DNA of 64,000 nt from Clarkia xantiana subsp. parviflora (GCA_036873135.1 JAPTYO010000007.1:14614763-14678762); one strand, 5' to 3'; positions 11,837-23,424 are shown, numbered from the stretch's first letter. A program made the numbers and translations. Notes: generated by a model from the letters alone, not told the origin.

Positions 11837-12308
11837 TATATAAAATTTTGCATCAAAAACTAAAAATCATAAAACGTGTTGTAACAAAAATCTTATTAAC
11901 CTAATATGCACGGCTTCTCAACCTATAGTCGTCGCAATCATATTAGGCCTGTAATTCATGCAAGTAGAAGTAGCTACCATCTAGAGCTAACCAAACTCGT
12001 ACATCCCCCGTACGTCAACTTCGGTCACCTTATAATATATATTTTCATCTTTTTAGCTTTATTTCAAATAAATTAAATCACGGAATAATGTCCAAGATGC
12101 GGCTCATTCTCAGAAACGCTCAAGGAAACGTATCCAACTGTTACGTACAGTCCATCACGAAACCCCATACATTTATTTACTGATAAAGACATTATATAAA
12201 AATGGCTTAGTAGTTTGGTTGGTTTTGCGTTTGCCCACGTATATTAATTGCTTATTTAGTTTCACCATTCTCACTTTTGCTTTTATATTATTATTATTAT
12301 TATTATTA

Positions 12309-12714
12309 GGGTTAATAACAAAATTGCCACATACATTTTGATCAAATTACAAATCGCTATCTAAACTTTTTTTTTTATTCTCTATATGAACTTTCAATTA
12401 CTGAGCAAATTGCTACCCACGTTTTAATTTCCGACAAAATGGACAGAAAATAAGCATGTTCTGACTATCTTTGGTCATTTGTGTACTCGAGATGCAATCG
12501 AACATAAATTGAAAGGATTTGAGTGAAATCCCTTCAATTGGATGCTCAATTGAAGGGTTTAGGGACGTGCTCATTTTTTTATACAATTTATTGAAACTAA
12601 AACAGAGGTAGCAATTTGTTCAAAAATTGTAAATTCGAGTAACCAATTTATAAAATTAAAGTTCAGGTAGCAATTTCCCCGAGTAAATTTCGGGTAGCAA
12701 TTTAGTTATTATCC
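12309..12714. mobile_element. MITE of the GGGTTAATAAC family
   Basis: The left end GGGTTAATAACAAAATTGCC and right end GGTAGCAATTTAGTTATTATCC are inverted copies. The flanking repeat TTATTATTA (12300-12308, 12715-12723) fits a 9-bp duplication but sits in an ATT microsatellite. It belongs to the same family as the large element at 23425-25980. The left end of what looks like the same insertion is also found at the end of the duplicated block at about 18035. Confidence 0.7.
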
Positions 12715-12723
12715 TTATTATTA

Positions 12724-12728
<5 letters not shown>

Positions 12729-12769
<41 letters not shown>
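12729..12769. repeat. (TA)n microsatellite
   Basis: About 20 uninterrupted TA units directly after the MITE at 12309-12714. Confidence 0.95.
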
Positions 12770-12771
<2 letters not shown>

Positions 12772-13017
12772 TCTTATCTATTTTATTTTGATTTAACTAT
12801 TTTTAAAACATTTCTTAATTATTATTTTCTTCTTTTTTTTTCTTTTATGTCTCATTCTTTCTCTTCACACTTCATTATAATTTTTTATTTTTATACTTTT
12901 GTAAGTCTTATCTGCCCAATAATTTTATTGGTAAATAACCAGAACAACAATTCACTTAAAAGTCAAACTTTCTAAACTATTATATTTATTGAGTCCGAAA
13001 GACCCAGAAAATCAAAC

Positions 13018-13943
13018 ATGAACAAAGACCATAGATATGTTAGAGGTTCTTCCAAAACAATGAAAGAATCCTCCATAACAACTAGGGATGACAACGGGTC
13101 ACGGGTACCTGCCGACCCGCAGGTACCCGACCCGATTTTGACCTGCCGACCCGCGGGGCGGGTTCGGGTTTATGTTCACGGCGACCCGCCGACCCGACCC
13201 GACCCGACCCGAGTTTTCATTTTACATATATATATTTAACATATGTATATATTATAAAACTATATGGGTAATATAACACATAGTCAAAATAACAATTATT
13301 CTAACGAATGGGGTGATTTATATTTGGATTATGAGTTAATTTAATAATTTATGATTTAAATTTGTAGTTAAATTTGGATACGGTAACATAGAATTTAGAA
13401 TTTAAGATTTAAAATGATAAATTATACCTCACACGGGTCGACCCGCGGGTCGACCCGACCCGAAAGTGCATGGGACGTGTCCGGGTCGACCATATTGACC
13501 CGCGGGGCGGATCCGAGTCTGGGATACCCGCCCCATTGACATCCCTAATAACAACCCCTCCCTTGGCAAGTTGATCCGCAACTTTACTTGCTTCACAATA
13601 ATTGTGTCGTATCCTAAATTTTCGAAATGACTTCAAAAACAGCCTACAATCGTCAATAAGTTGCATTAATGGTCTATCTTCATGTTCATCATCTACAATG
13701 AGTTTTAAAACTTTCTTAGCGTCGGACTCAACATTGATAGAATCAATGTTTAAGTCTTTTTGACAAAATCAAGCAATATCTAATTGCCCAAAGCTTCACG
13801 ACTAAGCTATTCGAGATTCCCAATTCTATCTGGAAACCTTTGACCCAACCTGAACTCGTTGCGGCGAACACCTCCAGCATCGTCTAGTCCCAGGTTGCTA
13901 AAAGCTGAACCATTAGTGTTCAATTTTAGAATCCAAGGGGGAG
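13018..13943 (-). pseudogene. RNase H-like (retrotransposon-type) relic, interrupted by a MITE
   Basis: On the minus strand, reading down from 13943, the segments match the RNase H domain found in plant non-LTR retroelements and RNase H-like proteins. The start resembles the family's KLNTDGS signature (here KLNTNGSAF). Next come a VESDAKKVLKLI segment and then the closing motif CEASKVADQLAKGG. Frameshifts and stops separate the first and middle parts. The hAT-type MITE at 13083-13547 sits inside the closing segment; the homologous tail (VMEDSFIVLEEP) continues on its far side, up to about 13018. No promoter or reverse transcriptase is visible. It is a dead fragment. Confidence 0.75.
13083..13547. 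mobile_element. hAT-type MITE with GGGTC/GACCC-rich ends, copy 1
   Basis: The element is 465 bp. It begins TAGGGATGACAACGGGTC and ends with the inverse of TAGGGATGTCAATGGGGC. It is flanked by an exact 8-bp duplication, ATAACAAC, at 13075-13082 and 13548-13555. The subterminal 130 bp on each side are packed with GACCCG and CGGGTC motifs; the centre is AT-rich. A diverged copy lies at 17237-17711 with the same plan. No coding capacity is credible. Confidence 0.93.
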
Positions 13944-14128
13944 TGTTATGAATATATTATATGAATATTCAATATTATGTGTATATATCATCTTCCTTAT
14001 TTAGACATTCTTTATATTGATTTTACTTCTTCTTCAAGTCTATGTAAACCCTATATAAGGGCCACTTATGTGTGATAATAAGACATCATCAAGTTCTCTC
14101 ATTCTATTACCTCTCTATTTTCGTAACA
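13944..14128 (+). mobile_element. Short LTR-like sequence (Copia-type candidate)
   Basis: This 185-bp segment starts TGTTATGAATATATTATATG and ends TTTTCGTAACA, so the ends form TGTTA/TAACA. It contains CTATATAAG, a TATA-like box, before its last third. Just upstream stands AAGGGGGAG, which looks like the polypurine tract before a 3' LTR. However, that run also falls at the expected start of the RNase H relic on the other strand. No partner LTR or 5-bp target duplication was found, so this is a candidate only. Confidence 0.45.
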
Positions 14129-14806
14129 ATTCCGTTTTTTTTTTTTTCAAACCCACTTTTTCTTCCATTCCTTCTGCAAAGCTTTTTATTTCAGTCATTC
14201 CGTTTCCCCAAACCCACTTTTTACTTCTGTTGTTCTTCCTAATTTCATCTACGTTATATATATATATATATATACTTAGTTCAGTATCTATAATTTTTTT
14301 GAACATATATAGCACAATTTTTAACATATATAGCACAATTTTTGAACATATACTTAGTTCAATGATTCTATTGTATATATATATACAAAAACAACGTTTA
14401 GTCGGCAATGTGTGGAGCAACGGAGGAGTCGGTGGCGTTTGTGAACAAATTCATATACTCAAAGTATATTTATTTTGGCCAACATATTAAGCAACATTGT
14501 ATATATATGTAGATAACTTAAACGACGCAATTATTAAGTTTGGAATTACTAACTACTTTTTAATTTGTTAGTTAAAATTTAATAATAAAAAATATTTAAG
14601 TAAAATGATTAAGTAAAACCATTGTGGACCTACTATTATCTAGGCATTACATAAATTTATGTATTCCTTAAAACCACACATAAAATTCTACATGGCACTT
14701 TTAAGGAAAACAATTTAAGTAATAGCATTGTGGATACAATCTTAGTGGGTGATCTTATCTTATTACAAATTAATTACCACAGCAACTCGTACATAACTGC
14801 AAGTAG

Positions 14807-14814
14807 GTATATAT

Positions 14815-14860
<46 letters not shown>
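14807..14860. repeat. (TA)n microsatellite
   Basis: About 25 TA units, broken once by GA, just downstream of peroxygenase copy B. Copy A has a much shorter TA run at the matching place (about 5162-5175), so the tract has expanded or contracted since duplication. Confidence 0.95.
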
Positions 14861-14864
<4 letters not shown>

Positions 14865-14920
14865 GTAGAATTAATGAAATAATAATGTGGGAGGGGAATG
14901 GATTAGGTAGCTAGTGTTCA

Positions 14921-16549
14921 TCACGTTGCAGCTGTAATGTTCATCGCGTTGTTCTCCATTTGGTAGAACAAGGCTCCGTCATAAATGGCTCTAATGGTGT
15001 CTTTCTGAAGCAAACCATTCTCGTCCTTGCACAGCAGATATAGTATGTTCCATTCACCTAAAGCAAATATCCTGCAGTGCATCCAAATATAATTATATAT
15101 ATATATATATATACCATCACATCCTCACTAATATTTAGCTAGCTAGCTTCGCCCTCCTATATATATAATATATATATAAATATGGAAAATAACTTATTTA
15201 GCGTCTAATAATTACATGTGTCAGTTTGGTGTCGATTAAATTGTTAATATTTAATGTCACGGGTTTTTGTTGCGATTTTGTTTTTCATCCAATTTTGAGA
15301 TTAATTTTGACAGAATGAGATGAAAACACGTTTTGCCCTTATACTTTTTTTTTTCAAAGCCACCCGTTAGATTTCGGGTTGACCCGAATCCAGAGATTTC
15401 GAGCATTTTGGGGTAATTTATGAATTTTTAAATTTATTCAGTCATGTGACCAGCACATAACCAGTTTCTGTTAAATTTAACCCAAAAAATTTGACGGAAA
15501 CACCAAATAGCAACAAAGTTGAAAATTGGGATAGTCGAAAATAACAATTTAATTCCAAATTGACACAGATGATAAATATGAGACACTAAATATGTTATTT
15601 TCGTTATAAATATTACCATCCGATGTAGTTCTTAGGGACTCTATTTGCTTTCAGCATCTCCTTCAGCTCCTCATACGTCAAAGCATTTGCATGCGTATGC
15701 GCGTGCTTAGTGAATATCTCCTCAAATTTCTCAGCAACGAACCTATATATATAATTAATTATTAGGCCATTGAAAATTAATTAATTAATTAATTAAAGCA
15801 AGATATAATTACCCTCATGCATGTTATGTTATGTATATATATATACCTTCCCTCAGTGTCATATACACCAGTATCACTTCCATGCTTGGCTAGGTTAATG
15901 TTCCTGATCTCAACTGGGAAACACAAAGAAGGAAACTTTCCCTGCAAATGCAATTGCATGCATCAACCACCAAATTAATTTAATTTAATATATAATATAC
16001 ATCCATCCTTTTTAATTAGTTGTTTTCTTTATTTATTACAGTGACATTATTATTATTACTAAATAAATTGTGGTATAATTAAGAAAGTAATTAAGCAGAT
16101 AGCTACCGGACGGGTTTTCTGGCTGAAACCGATGTTCATGAAGATGGCAGCTACAGAAGACAAAAGAAAACCACTTCCAATTGCTCGAAATCCTGTGAGT
16201 ACGTTCTCAATTATTTATTAAGTGATGTGATTACTAATTAACAAGTAATTATTAGTATTAGATTAAAAAAAACCTTGAAAGGTCTCCCATGGATAAACAA
16301 TGCCATCATTGTTGCGGTCGAAGAAGGCAGCATGTTTCTGTAATACGTTAATATCAGATGCCACAAACTTCTCACCTGCATGCATGCATCCGACACATAC
16401 ATCATATATTAAACAACCTATTCTTAACCCGTATGACATAATTAGAATGTTGATGAGGAATATAAGTTAAGTTGATAAGTGAGACAAACAAAGAAATATG
16501 ATATACCTAATGGTTGTGATTTAGAAGTGGTTGACGCAGAAGAACCCAT
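14921..16549 (-). CDS. Caleosin-type peroxygenase, tandem copy B
   Basis: Six exons match copy A one for one: 16507-16549, 16274-16375, 16107-16192, 15847-15941, 15617-15742, 14921-15071. The first five exons have exactly the lengths of copy A (43, 102, 86, 95, 126). The total is 603 bases and 200 residues. The EF-hand, hydrophobic anchor, KHGSDTG histidine motif and C-terminal domain are all kept. The first exon differs from copy A by one residue (Ser for Ala in SKSQPL). The last exon has diverged most: the tail after the QMENN motif is shorter and lacks copy A's Arg-rich end. Intron 3 is compact and has no transposons; intron 5 carries a MITE very near its donor. The function is as for copy A: lipid-hydroperoxide-dependent oxygenation at lipid droplets or ER, by family inference. 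Confidence 0.9.
15184..15604. mobile_element. MITE in intron 5 of peroxygenase copy B, next to the splice donor
   Basis: The element is 421 bp with inverted ends (GGAAAATAACTTATTTAG on the left; the right end reads CGAAAATAACATATTTAG on the other strand). It is flanked by a 9-bp repeat, TATAAATAT, at 15175-15183 and 15605-15613. The right repeat lies only a few bases from the donor GT at 15615-15616. Copy A's intron 5 lacks this element. Confidence 0.75.
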
Positions 16550-16659
16550 CTATCTATATATACCACGATACAAATTTGATTAAAAAGAAAGAGAGAGAGC
16601 AACTGGATTCGAAGAATTATTTAATTTAATTATAAGTTGATACAATTAACTAACTAGTG

Positions 16660-16668
16660 CTATTTATA
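16660..16668 (-). promoter_or_regulatory. TATA box of peroxygenase copy B
   Basis: It reads TATAAATAG on the minus strand, about 110 bases upstream of the ATG at 16549, in a context conserved with copy A. Confidence 0.55.
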
Positions 16669-17236
16669 ATAATCAATTAAGGCCCGAGGGCCATTTACAG
16701 ACAGCGACCCGGGTGGGTCTAATAAGTGGTTCAGATCTTGTACTCTATTCTCTTTGCTTCAAATTGTGCATTATTGTTACGTATCTTTAGATTTAATATT
16801 TTTCTTTTAGGATTCATAAATCCAATAAAGTCTTAGAACAAATTTATAAAATTAATTACATTTTTGACACGTGTCAATATACTAACATGATCTGAAACGG
16901 AAAGAGTGAGATAATTGATTTGTATACGACAATAAGACTGTAGCTAGTGATGATTGATTGACTATAATATAATAATAATCTTGCACGACTTCTTCTTTGT
17001 TTGGATAAATAAATAATGAATATTTGGGTGAGATTTGAACACGCCAGCCGCCAATTGTTTGCACGACTTCTTCTTGCACGACTTCCCCGTACGTAAGTCA
17101 GCTCCAACTTCGGTCACCTTATAATATATACTTTCATCTTTTTAGCTTTATTTCAAATAAATTAAATCACGGAATGTCCAAGATGCGGGTCATTCTCAGA
17201 AACGCTCAAGGAAACGTATCCAACTGCTACGTACAG

Positions 17237-17711
17237 TAGGGGTGGCAACGGGTCACGGGTAATCCGTGACCCGCGGGGCTCCGCCCCGATTTTGACCTGT
17301 TGATCCGCGATTCGTGACCCGTGGGGCGGGTACGGTTTTGGGGTCGCTCCGCCCCGTTGCCCCGCCCCGCCCCGTATGTGGATAATTTATATATATATTA
17401 CACGTATTTATATAAAACTATATAGGTAATATAATACATAGTTAAAATAATTAGGATTTGTGACTTGTATTTGGATTTGAAGTTAACTTTTTTATTTGTG
17501 ATTTAAATTTTAAATTGAATTTGTATATGGTAAATATAGAATTTAGGGTTTAAATTGCTAATAATATATCATGTACAACTAATAGGTGACCCGCGGGTCG
17601 ATCCGCCCCGGGCCGTGAACTGTGTGGGGCGGGACGGATCGGCCATCTCGACCCGCGGGTCGGGTACGGGGCAAGCGATACCCGCCCCGCCCCGTTCCGT
17701 TGACAACCCTA
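17237..17711. mobile_element. hAT-type MITE with GGGTC/GACCC-rich ends, copy 2
   Basis: The element is 475 bp. It starts TAGGGGTGGCAACGGGTC and ends with the inverse of TAGGGTTGTCAACGG. It is flanked by an exact 8-bp duplication, ACGTACAG, at 17229-17236 and 17712-17719. The upstream region of copy A (about 12150) has one ACGTACAG followed directly by the same downstream sequence (TCCATCACGAAACCC against TCTATCACGAAACCC). That is the empty site, so insertion came after the gene duplication. Confidence 0.95.
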
Positions 17712-18286
17712 ACGTACAGTCTATCACGAAACCCCCACACATTTTCGGCTTGTTTGGTTCAAGCATGAACGGATCTGCATTGTTGTGTACATGTCACATA
17801 CGCACTTAAGTAGACCAAGCTAAAGTAAAAAATTAGCTAAAGTAAAAAATTATTCATTACCGATAAAGATTCATACAAAAATTGTAAATGACCTAATATA
17901 AAAATTATCAAGGAAATCAAGAACATATAATGCTTAGTAGATTGGTTGATGGCGTGCATATATGAATTACTTCATCTATGGTTTAAATTTCACTATTCAC
18001 ACTTATTCTTTTATATTCTTATTATTATTATTAGGGTTAATAACAAATTGCTATCCAAGATTAAAGACGGACCAAGAAAGTGAAAGTCGTCAGGTTAGTA
18101 TTGACAGATCTTAAGAGATGTAATCGAATTTAAAGGAGAAACAAACAACCACATTAGACTGAGACCATACATATTACAACATATATAAACTGCCATATCA
18201 AACTATCTATACAAATACAAACACGCTATCACTCATAATAAACAATAAAACAAAAGGAAGGTTAGCCCAACGTCAGCTGCTTCTGG

Positions 18287-21200
18287 TTAATGAGTGCTTC
18301 GTGCCAACCCAGCTCTAGCCTGGTTTCTGAAAGGTAAAGATGGAAGTTAATATCAGTTCACTAGGCACCAACTTCCATTAACCAATAAAACCCTAAACCT
18401 GACTAAGGCATAGTAAACGCTGGACCAACTAAATACCACATTTGGAGGCACAACAATTGCCCAAGCAAACAACAACAATTAACTTTGACTGCAATTAGTG
18501 CATGTTCTTGTTGATACGATAAAGAGCTACTTGTGTTTGTTGCAATCAGTCAGAGCTGGAAGAGCTTTCCGTACATTTTTGTATTGCATTGCATAGTGGT
18601 TTAGACTAACATTGGTAAAAAAAATATTGGCTACACTACAATTGGTAATGAACTACCGAATGTACAACTGATATAAATTAGAACAGAGTTAAGCCGGGGT
18701 ACCTTCCACTTAGCAGCTGAGAACTGCTGATAGGATTTTTCGAGCTACTAAATCGTTTAGATCTATTTTCGTGTTCCCTGTCCACACGCATGGCAGAAAC
18801 CTCTTTCTCCATGGCAGCAACTTCTCTTCTCATCTTCTTAGCTTCAACCTCCATTGCCTTGGTTAAGGTGTCTACTTTTTTTGCTAGCATCTACAGAAAA
18901 GCAAACAAACAAACAAACCATAAGTAAATTCATGCTAAAAGTTATACGATAAGCACCATACTCGTTATACAACTTGTCTATCAACCTCGATTGCATCATC
19001 CTTGTCTTTAAGGCTCTGATCCTTCTCATGCCCAGCTTTCCTTAAAGCAACAACTTCTTTTTGTAGTATATCGTACAGAACCCCTGGAACTGAATCCTCT
19101 CTCTCGGTGGATGTGAACTCGCTTGATTTAGCATCAGAATTTCCTTTCAAGAAATTATTGTCCTCCCCTTGCTTAGACGCATCACAAGACTGGTTAGGAG
19201 AATAATTTGAAGCGGCCCCATTTGGAAGAATTTTACCCCGGTCCAATGACCTTGTGCCTCCATCAAATGATCTTGATGTGCCTCTAGCGTGCTTCAGCAC
19301 TGTACTGCTTCCCGAAGAAAATGATCTTGATTGTGATGCAGCTGTTTTTTTCGTTAATAGTCCACTGGCTGTAAGTCTAGAGATGCTCTCAGCTCCACCC
19401 ATGGACTGGCGACGAGAATGCCCGTTGCTTATGCTTCTTCCATCTAACGCATTGCGACTGTTACCTCCCGGGGACCCTCTCAAAGTATCTTCGATTACTT
19501 TGAGCCTCAAGTGATACCTTTCCTGAAAATGTACAACATATATGTTAGGTCCATTGACAAGGTAAAGTATAATGCAAAAAACGATGATAGATAGAGATCT
19601 AGCATTGCCTTTAACATAGCTTCAGATCTTGCAGCTCTCTCAGCTATTGCAAGTTTATCACGAAGCTGCTGCATTTCCCCCTGGAACAACAGATCTACAT
19701 CAGTTGGAAAATTAAGGTAGCAAGCAGCAGAGCTTAAGTTATACTAGAACAAATACCTGCAAGAATCTTCGTTCTTCAAGCCATTGTTTCACAGGCATAA
19801 CTTTGTCATTAGAATCTTTCCACTCATTCGCCACGACAGTTGCAACTCTGTTTGCGCTAACCTTCGCACGAGCCAACTCCCGATCCAACGTTTTCTTTTC
19901 ATCCTACGTAATGGAGAAAACAAAAATACTCACCACGAGTGAAATCTTACCAATTGCAACGGAAAAATGAGAGAAATGGTAATTGTTTGAAAGCAAATGA
20001 ATTTAGAAATTACATTCATCTCTTGGACTTTCCGCTGATAATCACGCACAGCATTTGCAGCTGCACCACCAGCAAGAACAGCCTCCTCTAGCTCACGCAC
20101 TGTCTGGGTCAGCTTTTCAACCTCCGCAACCTTTTGTCGGTGCATTTTATCCAGAATTTTGTTTTCTTCCTAGCTCAGAAATAAAGTTGAAATGTGAGAC
20201 ATTATTTAACTCTACAAGAGTTCCTTTAAGTCTGATACTTGAGAGATGTCAGCAGAAAGTTATATAACCATTTTACTACCTGGCATATCTCAATCTGTTT
20301 CATCAGTTCTTGGTTCTTATTCTGGAGATCATCTACCATTGAAGCTTTAGCCAATGCAACCTGGACTGTCCTCTCAGCTTCCACTAAAGCTGCTTCTTTG
20401 GATTTAGTAAGCCGATCTAGAGCTTTGTTATCATCTTGAAGCTTTGCGATCTGTAACATATCAGGATAAATTATTGTTTCCAAGAATGATTTCTGTACGC
20501 ACCTGAACTGTATACTTATCTACTAAAATGGAGCAGCAATATACCTCCTGCTTCGAAAGCTTCAGTTCAGCTTCCAGGGGTGCGAGAATAGCTTCAATAG
20601 GAGGCATATCATCATCCTTTTGAGCAGCATGAACTCTTCGAAGAGACGCTTCAGCAGCAAACTGAGCTGCCATGGAGGCCTTCTTTTCATCATTGATTTT
20701 CTTAATTTCAAGATTCTGAAAAATCAATTACTTAACAGTTATTTCTAAAAAGTAGCACACTAAAATCAATTACTAACAGTAAGAGGAATAATCTATTCTT
20801 CTATAATTTCAATAGCAGACATATGAAATATTTCATTCAAACCTTGCTTTCCAAGAGCTTCTCGTTCAACTTGAGTTTCTCGTCCATCCTTTTCAGCTCA
20901 TCAGTGAGCTACATCAGAAAATGGATATGTGAGTACCCTTGCACTGGCTAATATAACAAAGTAAATAATGATTACAGCAATCATGGCATGTAAAGAGATG
21001 ACTGTTACAGGCTCAATGGAAAAAAGGAAAAAAAAAAAAGAAGAAGAAGAAAGGTCATATCTGTGTGAACTATCTCAGACCTAAACATGACTTAGGATGA
21101 AATATAACTAGCAAAGACGTAGTCAGTGGCAGTAATAATGCAACAGAAACTTAAGTCTCATACTGGATTACCAAGTTGAAAAAAATCTCCAGTTAATCGG

Positions 21201-22345
21201 GTCTATCGAGGTGAGGCTAAAACAAAATACATGCTGTAAAGAATCAATCATGTTGGTGTAACGGTAATTATGTACCATTTCAGCATCCTTAATACAAAAT
21301 TACTTACAGATTTGCATTTCTAATGAGCCAGCCAAAGATAAAACTATGACATCACAAACAAGAAGAGCTCACAAACAACAAGGAAAGGAAAGAGAAGTAT
21401 CCATCAAAGAAAGCAGTCAACTATTAAAGCCCTAATAAAGGCAAGGAGGAATGGCGAGCAGTTAGAGTGATTACAATAACATACAGGGGGGATAGGGAAA
21501 TCCATAGATTATGACATCTCCAACAGAAGAGGCCGTTTTCTAATAAAACCACCAAGAGTAATCCACTTCTTTTGGTGGGATGGGCCAGAGAATGTTCAGG
21601 TTCCTTAAAGACAATCCCCAGATCTTCATATTGAGGTGGATACCATAAGGAATAGCAATGAAGTGCCAAACCAAAGATTGCACGAACCACATCTTATGCT
21701 ATGATTTCGGCCAGTTTAGCCTACGTGTGTGTAACTAAAGAATTGCCTTCAACATCAGCAGTAAAAGTGATGCCATTTTGACATAATTGTCTAATTCCTA
21801 AACTACACTTGGCCAAGGAGAAGTGGAGAATTACTCTGCGAGGCCTGATATTCAATGGAAAAACATAAGAAAGCAGCTCCAACTCAAGTGAAAATACTGC
21901 AGGATGTACCTAAAAATAGAGGGAGAACTTGAAAAGGGCCAATATAAATTGATATTTACCTCTTCAACAGCCTTTTCTCGTTGCCTCTCAGATAACCTCA
22001 AGGCTTTAATTTCAGCCTGCGCTTCCCCCAGCTCTCTATCCTTATCTGCAACCAGATCAACTCCCAATCAATCAAAAACAACAAACTGAACCCGCCACTA
22101 AGACCACTGGATCGAACCGCATTCATACCTCTGACTTCATTCTCCAGCCGATTGAGCTCAACCTTGACAGGATCCGAGCCATGCAGCAGATTCATAAAGT
22201 CATTGTCAGCGTCGAAGCTCGGCCGTTTCGAGGACCGCCTTCGCGAGGTGCTCCTACCATCCCTGAAGGACGCCGACGCTGCGAACGGCGGCGTGGTTTC
22301 AGACCGCCCGTTGCTGCCGCCACCGTCTCCGTAAAATTCTGCCAT
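18287..22345 (-). CDS. MAP70: Microtubule-associated protein MAP70 (MAP70-2-like)
   Basis: Eleven exons on the minus strand: 22129-22345, 21960-22045, 20843-20908, 20545-20715, 20280-20450, 20014-20169, 19757-19903, 19609-19680, 18986-19522, 18703-18890, 18287-18326. They total 1851 bases and 616 residues, close to the 600-640 usual for the family. Signature blocks include FMNLLHGSDPVKVELNRLEN at the N-terminus, DDDMPPIEAILAPLEAELKL in the middle and VPGVLYDILQKEVVALRKAG near the C-terminus. Most of the protein is heptad-rich coiled coil; a Ser-rich basic linker (about residues 365-480) separates two coils. MAP70 proteins are plant-specific, bind cortical microtubules and help shape secondary walls and organs. 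The intron after exon 8 uses a GC donor. The start is the ATG at 22345; an in-frame ATG at 22372 is less likely. Which paralogue it is (1, 2, 3 or 4) is a guess. Confidence 0.95.
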
Positions 22346-23424
22346 AACCGATCTGGTGAATGCGGCTGCCACTCACATCCAAGATCCAGATGTAGGAACT
22401 GCAGCTCCACAGTCAACAACAACCGGACAGAAGTCGGAAAAGACACGGCAGTCGGAGGTGAACAGAGTGTAGATCCAAGCTCAGAATGCAGTATCTATCA
22501 AGCAAAGAGTAGACGCTATGGTGCTTTTAGGTTTCTCTCTCTTCAACGTGGATTTGAATCTGGTGTTTAGTTTAGAGAGTGACGAGGAAGGAAGATTGAG
22601 CTGAAGAATGATTTAATTAGATTAAAATAACAGTAGCTTAGCAGACGATTTACTGTTAAGCAGAGTTCAACTTCAGACAATGCGTGAGATGAGCGAGAGA
22701 AGAACCAGTTTGAGTGAATTTGAATGTGTAGTCTTCTAATATTTTTTTTTATAAATCTGAAATTTGATTTAAATATACACTTGTCATTATATTGCCATAG
22801 TTAAATTTTACTGTATTTTATAAATTTTTAAAGTACTTTACTCGGAAAAAAATGAACGAATCTAGCGAACTGCACGTTAACAAAACTCCAGCTACCATTT
22901 TTTAACTTTTTTTTTTAAAAAAAGAGTGCCTAACAAATTGGTCATTCATGTAAAGTTCAGTTGGCAATTTAATAATCAACATTATTTACTAATTACTTAT
23001 CTTTGGCAAAACAAAAGTAATTACTTATCTGCATGTAGCGGTTAAGTCATTCTATTCCGATGAGTAATACTTTAGGGTTAAGAACTTAAAAACAGTCTTA
23101 GTTACACCTCATTTTGCAATGGACTGTCTCGACTACTTTAAATTGTAGTTAGCTGCTCTAGTTATATGATTTGTTGTTTTTCGTCATTTTTTCTATCAAA
23201 ATGGACCGGAAAAATCAAATGTGTTTATTTCACAATTAATTTAGTCCCTAAAATTTCACAATCTTACGCTGGATTTCTAGATGATTTCAATGCCGCAACA
23301 GAAGGATCATGTTGACATTGTTCATTTGCAATGAGTATTTATGTACCTAGACTTGTTGGATTACGTGAGTATCGTGATTCTTTGTATTCGAATACGTATG
23401 GAATTAGAGTTGTGCTTAATTATA

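Noticed and set aside
13941..14130. Polypurine tract plus 3' LTR of a Copia element as a firm call
   Set aside because: The AAGGGGGAG run is also the expected start of the RNase H relic on the other strand, and no target duplication or partner LTR exists. Kept only as a candidate.
14068..14490. A 140-codon frame downstream of the LTR-like segment
   Set aside because: It crosses poly-T and TA microsatellite runs and its translation is low-complexity Leu/Ile/Phe/Tyr. No homology.
22346..22372. Upstream in-frame ATG for MAP70
   Set aside because: It adds nine residues with no family support; the ATG at 22345 gives the usual start close to the acidic/Gly-rich N-terminus.
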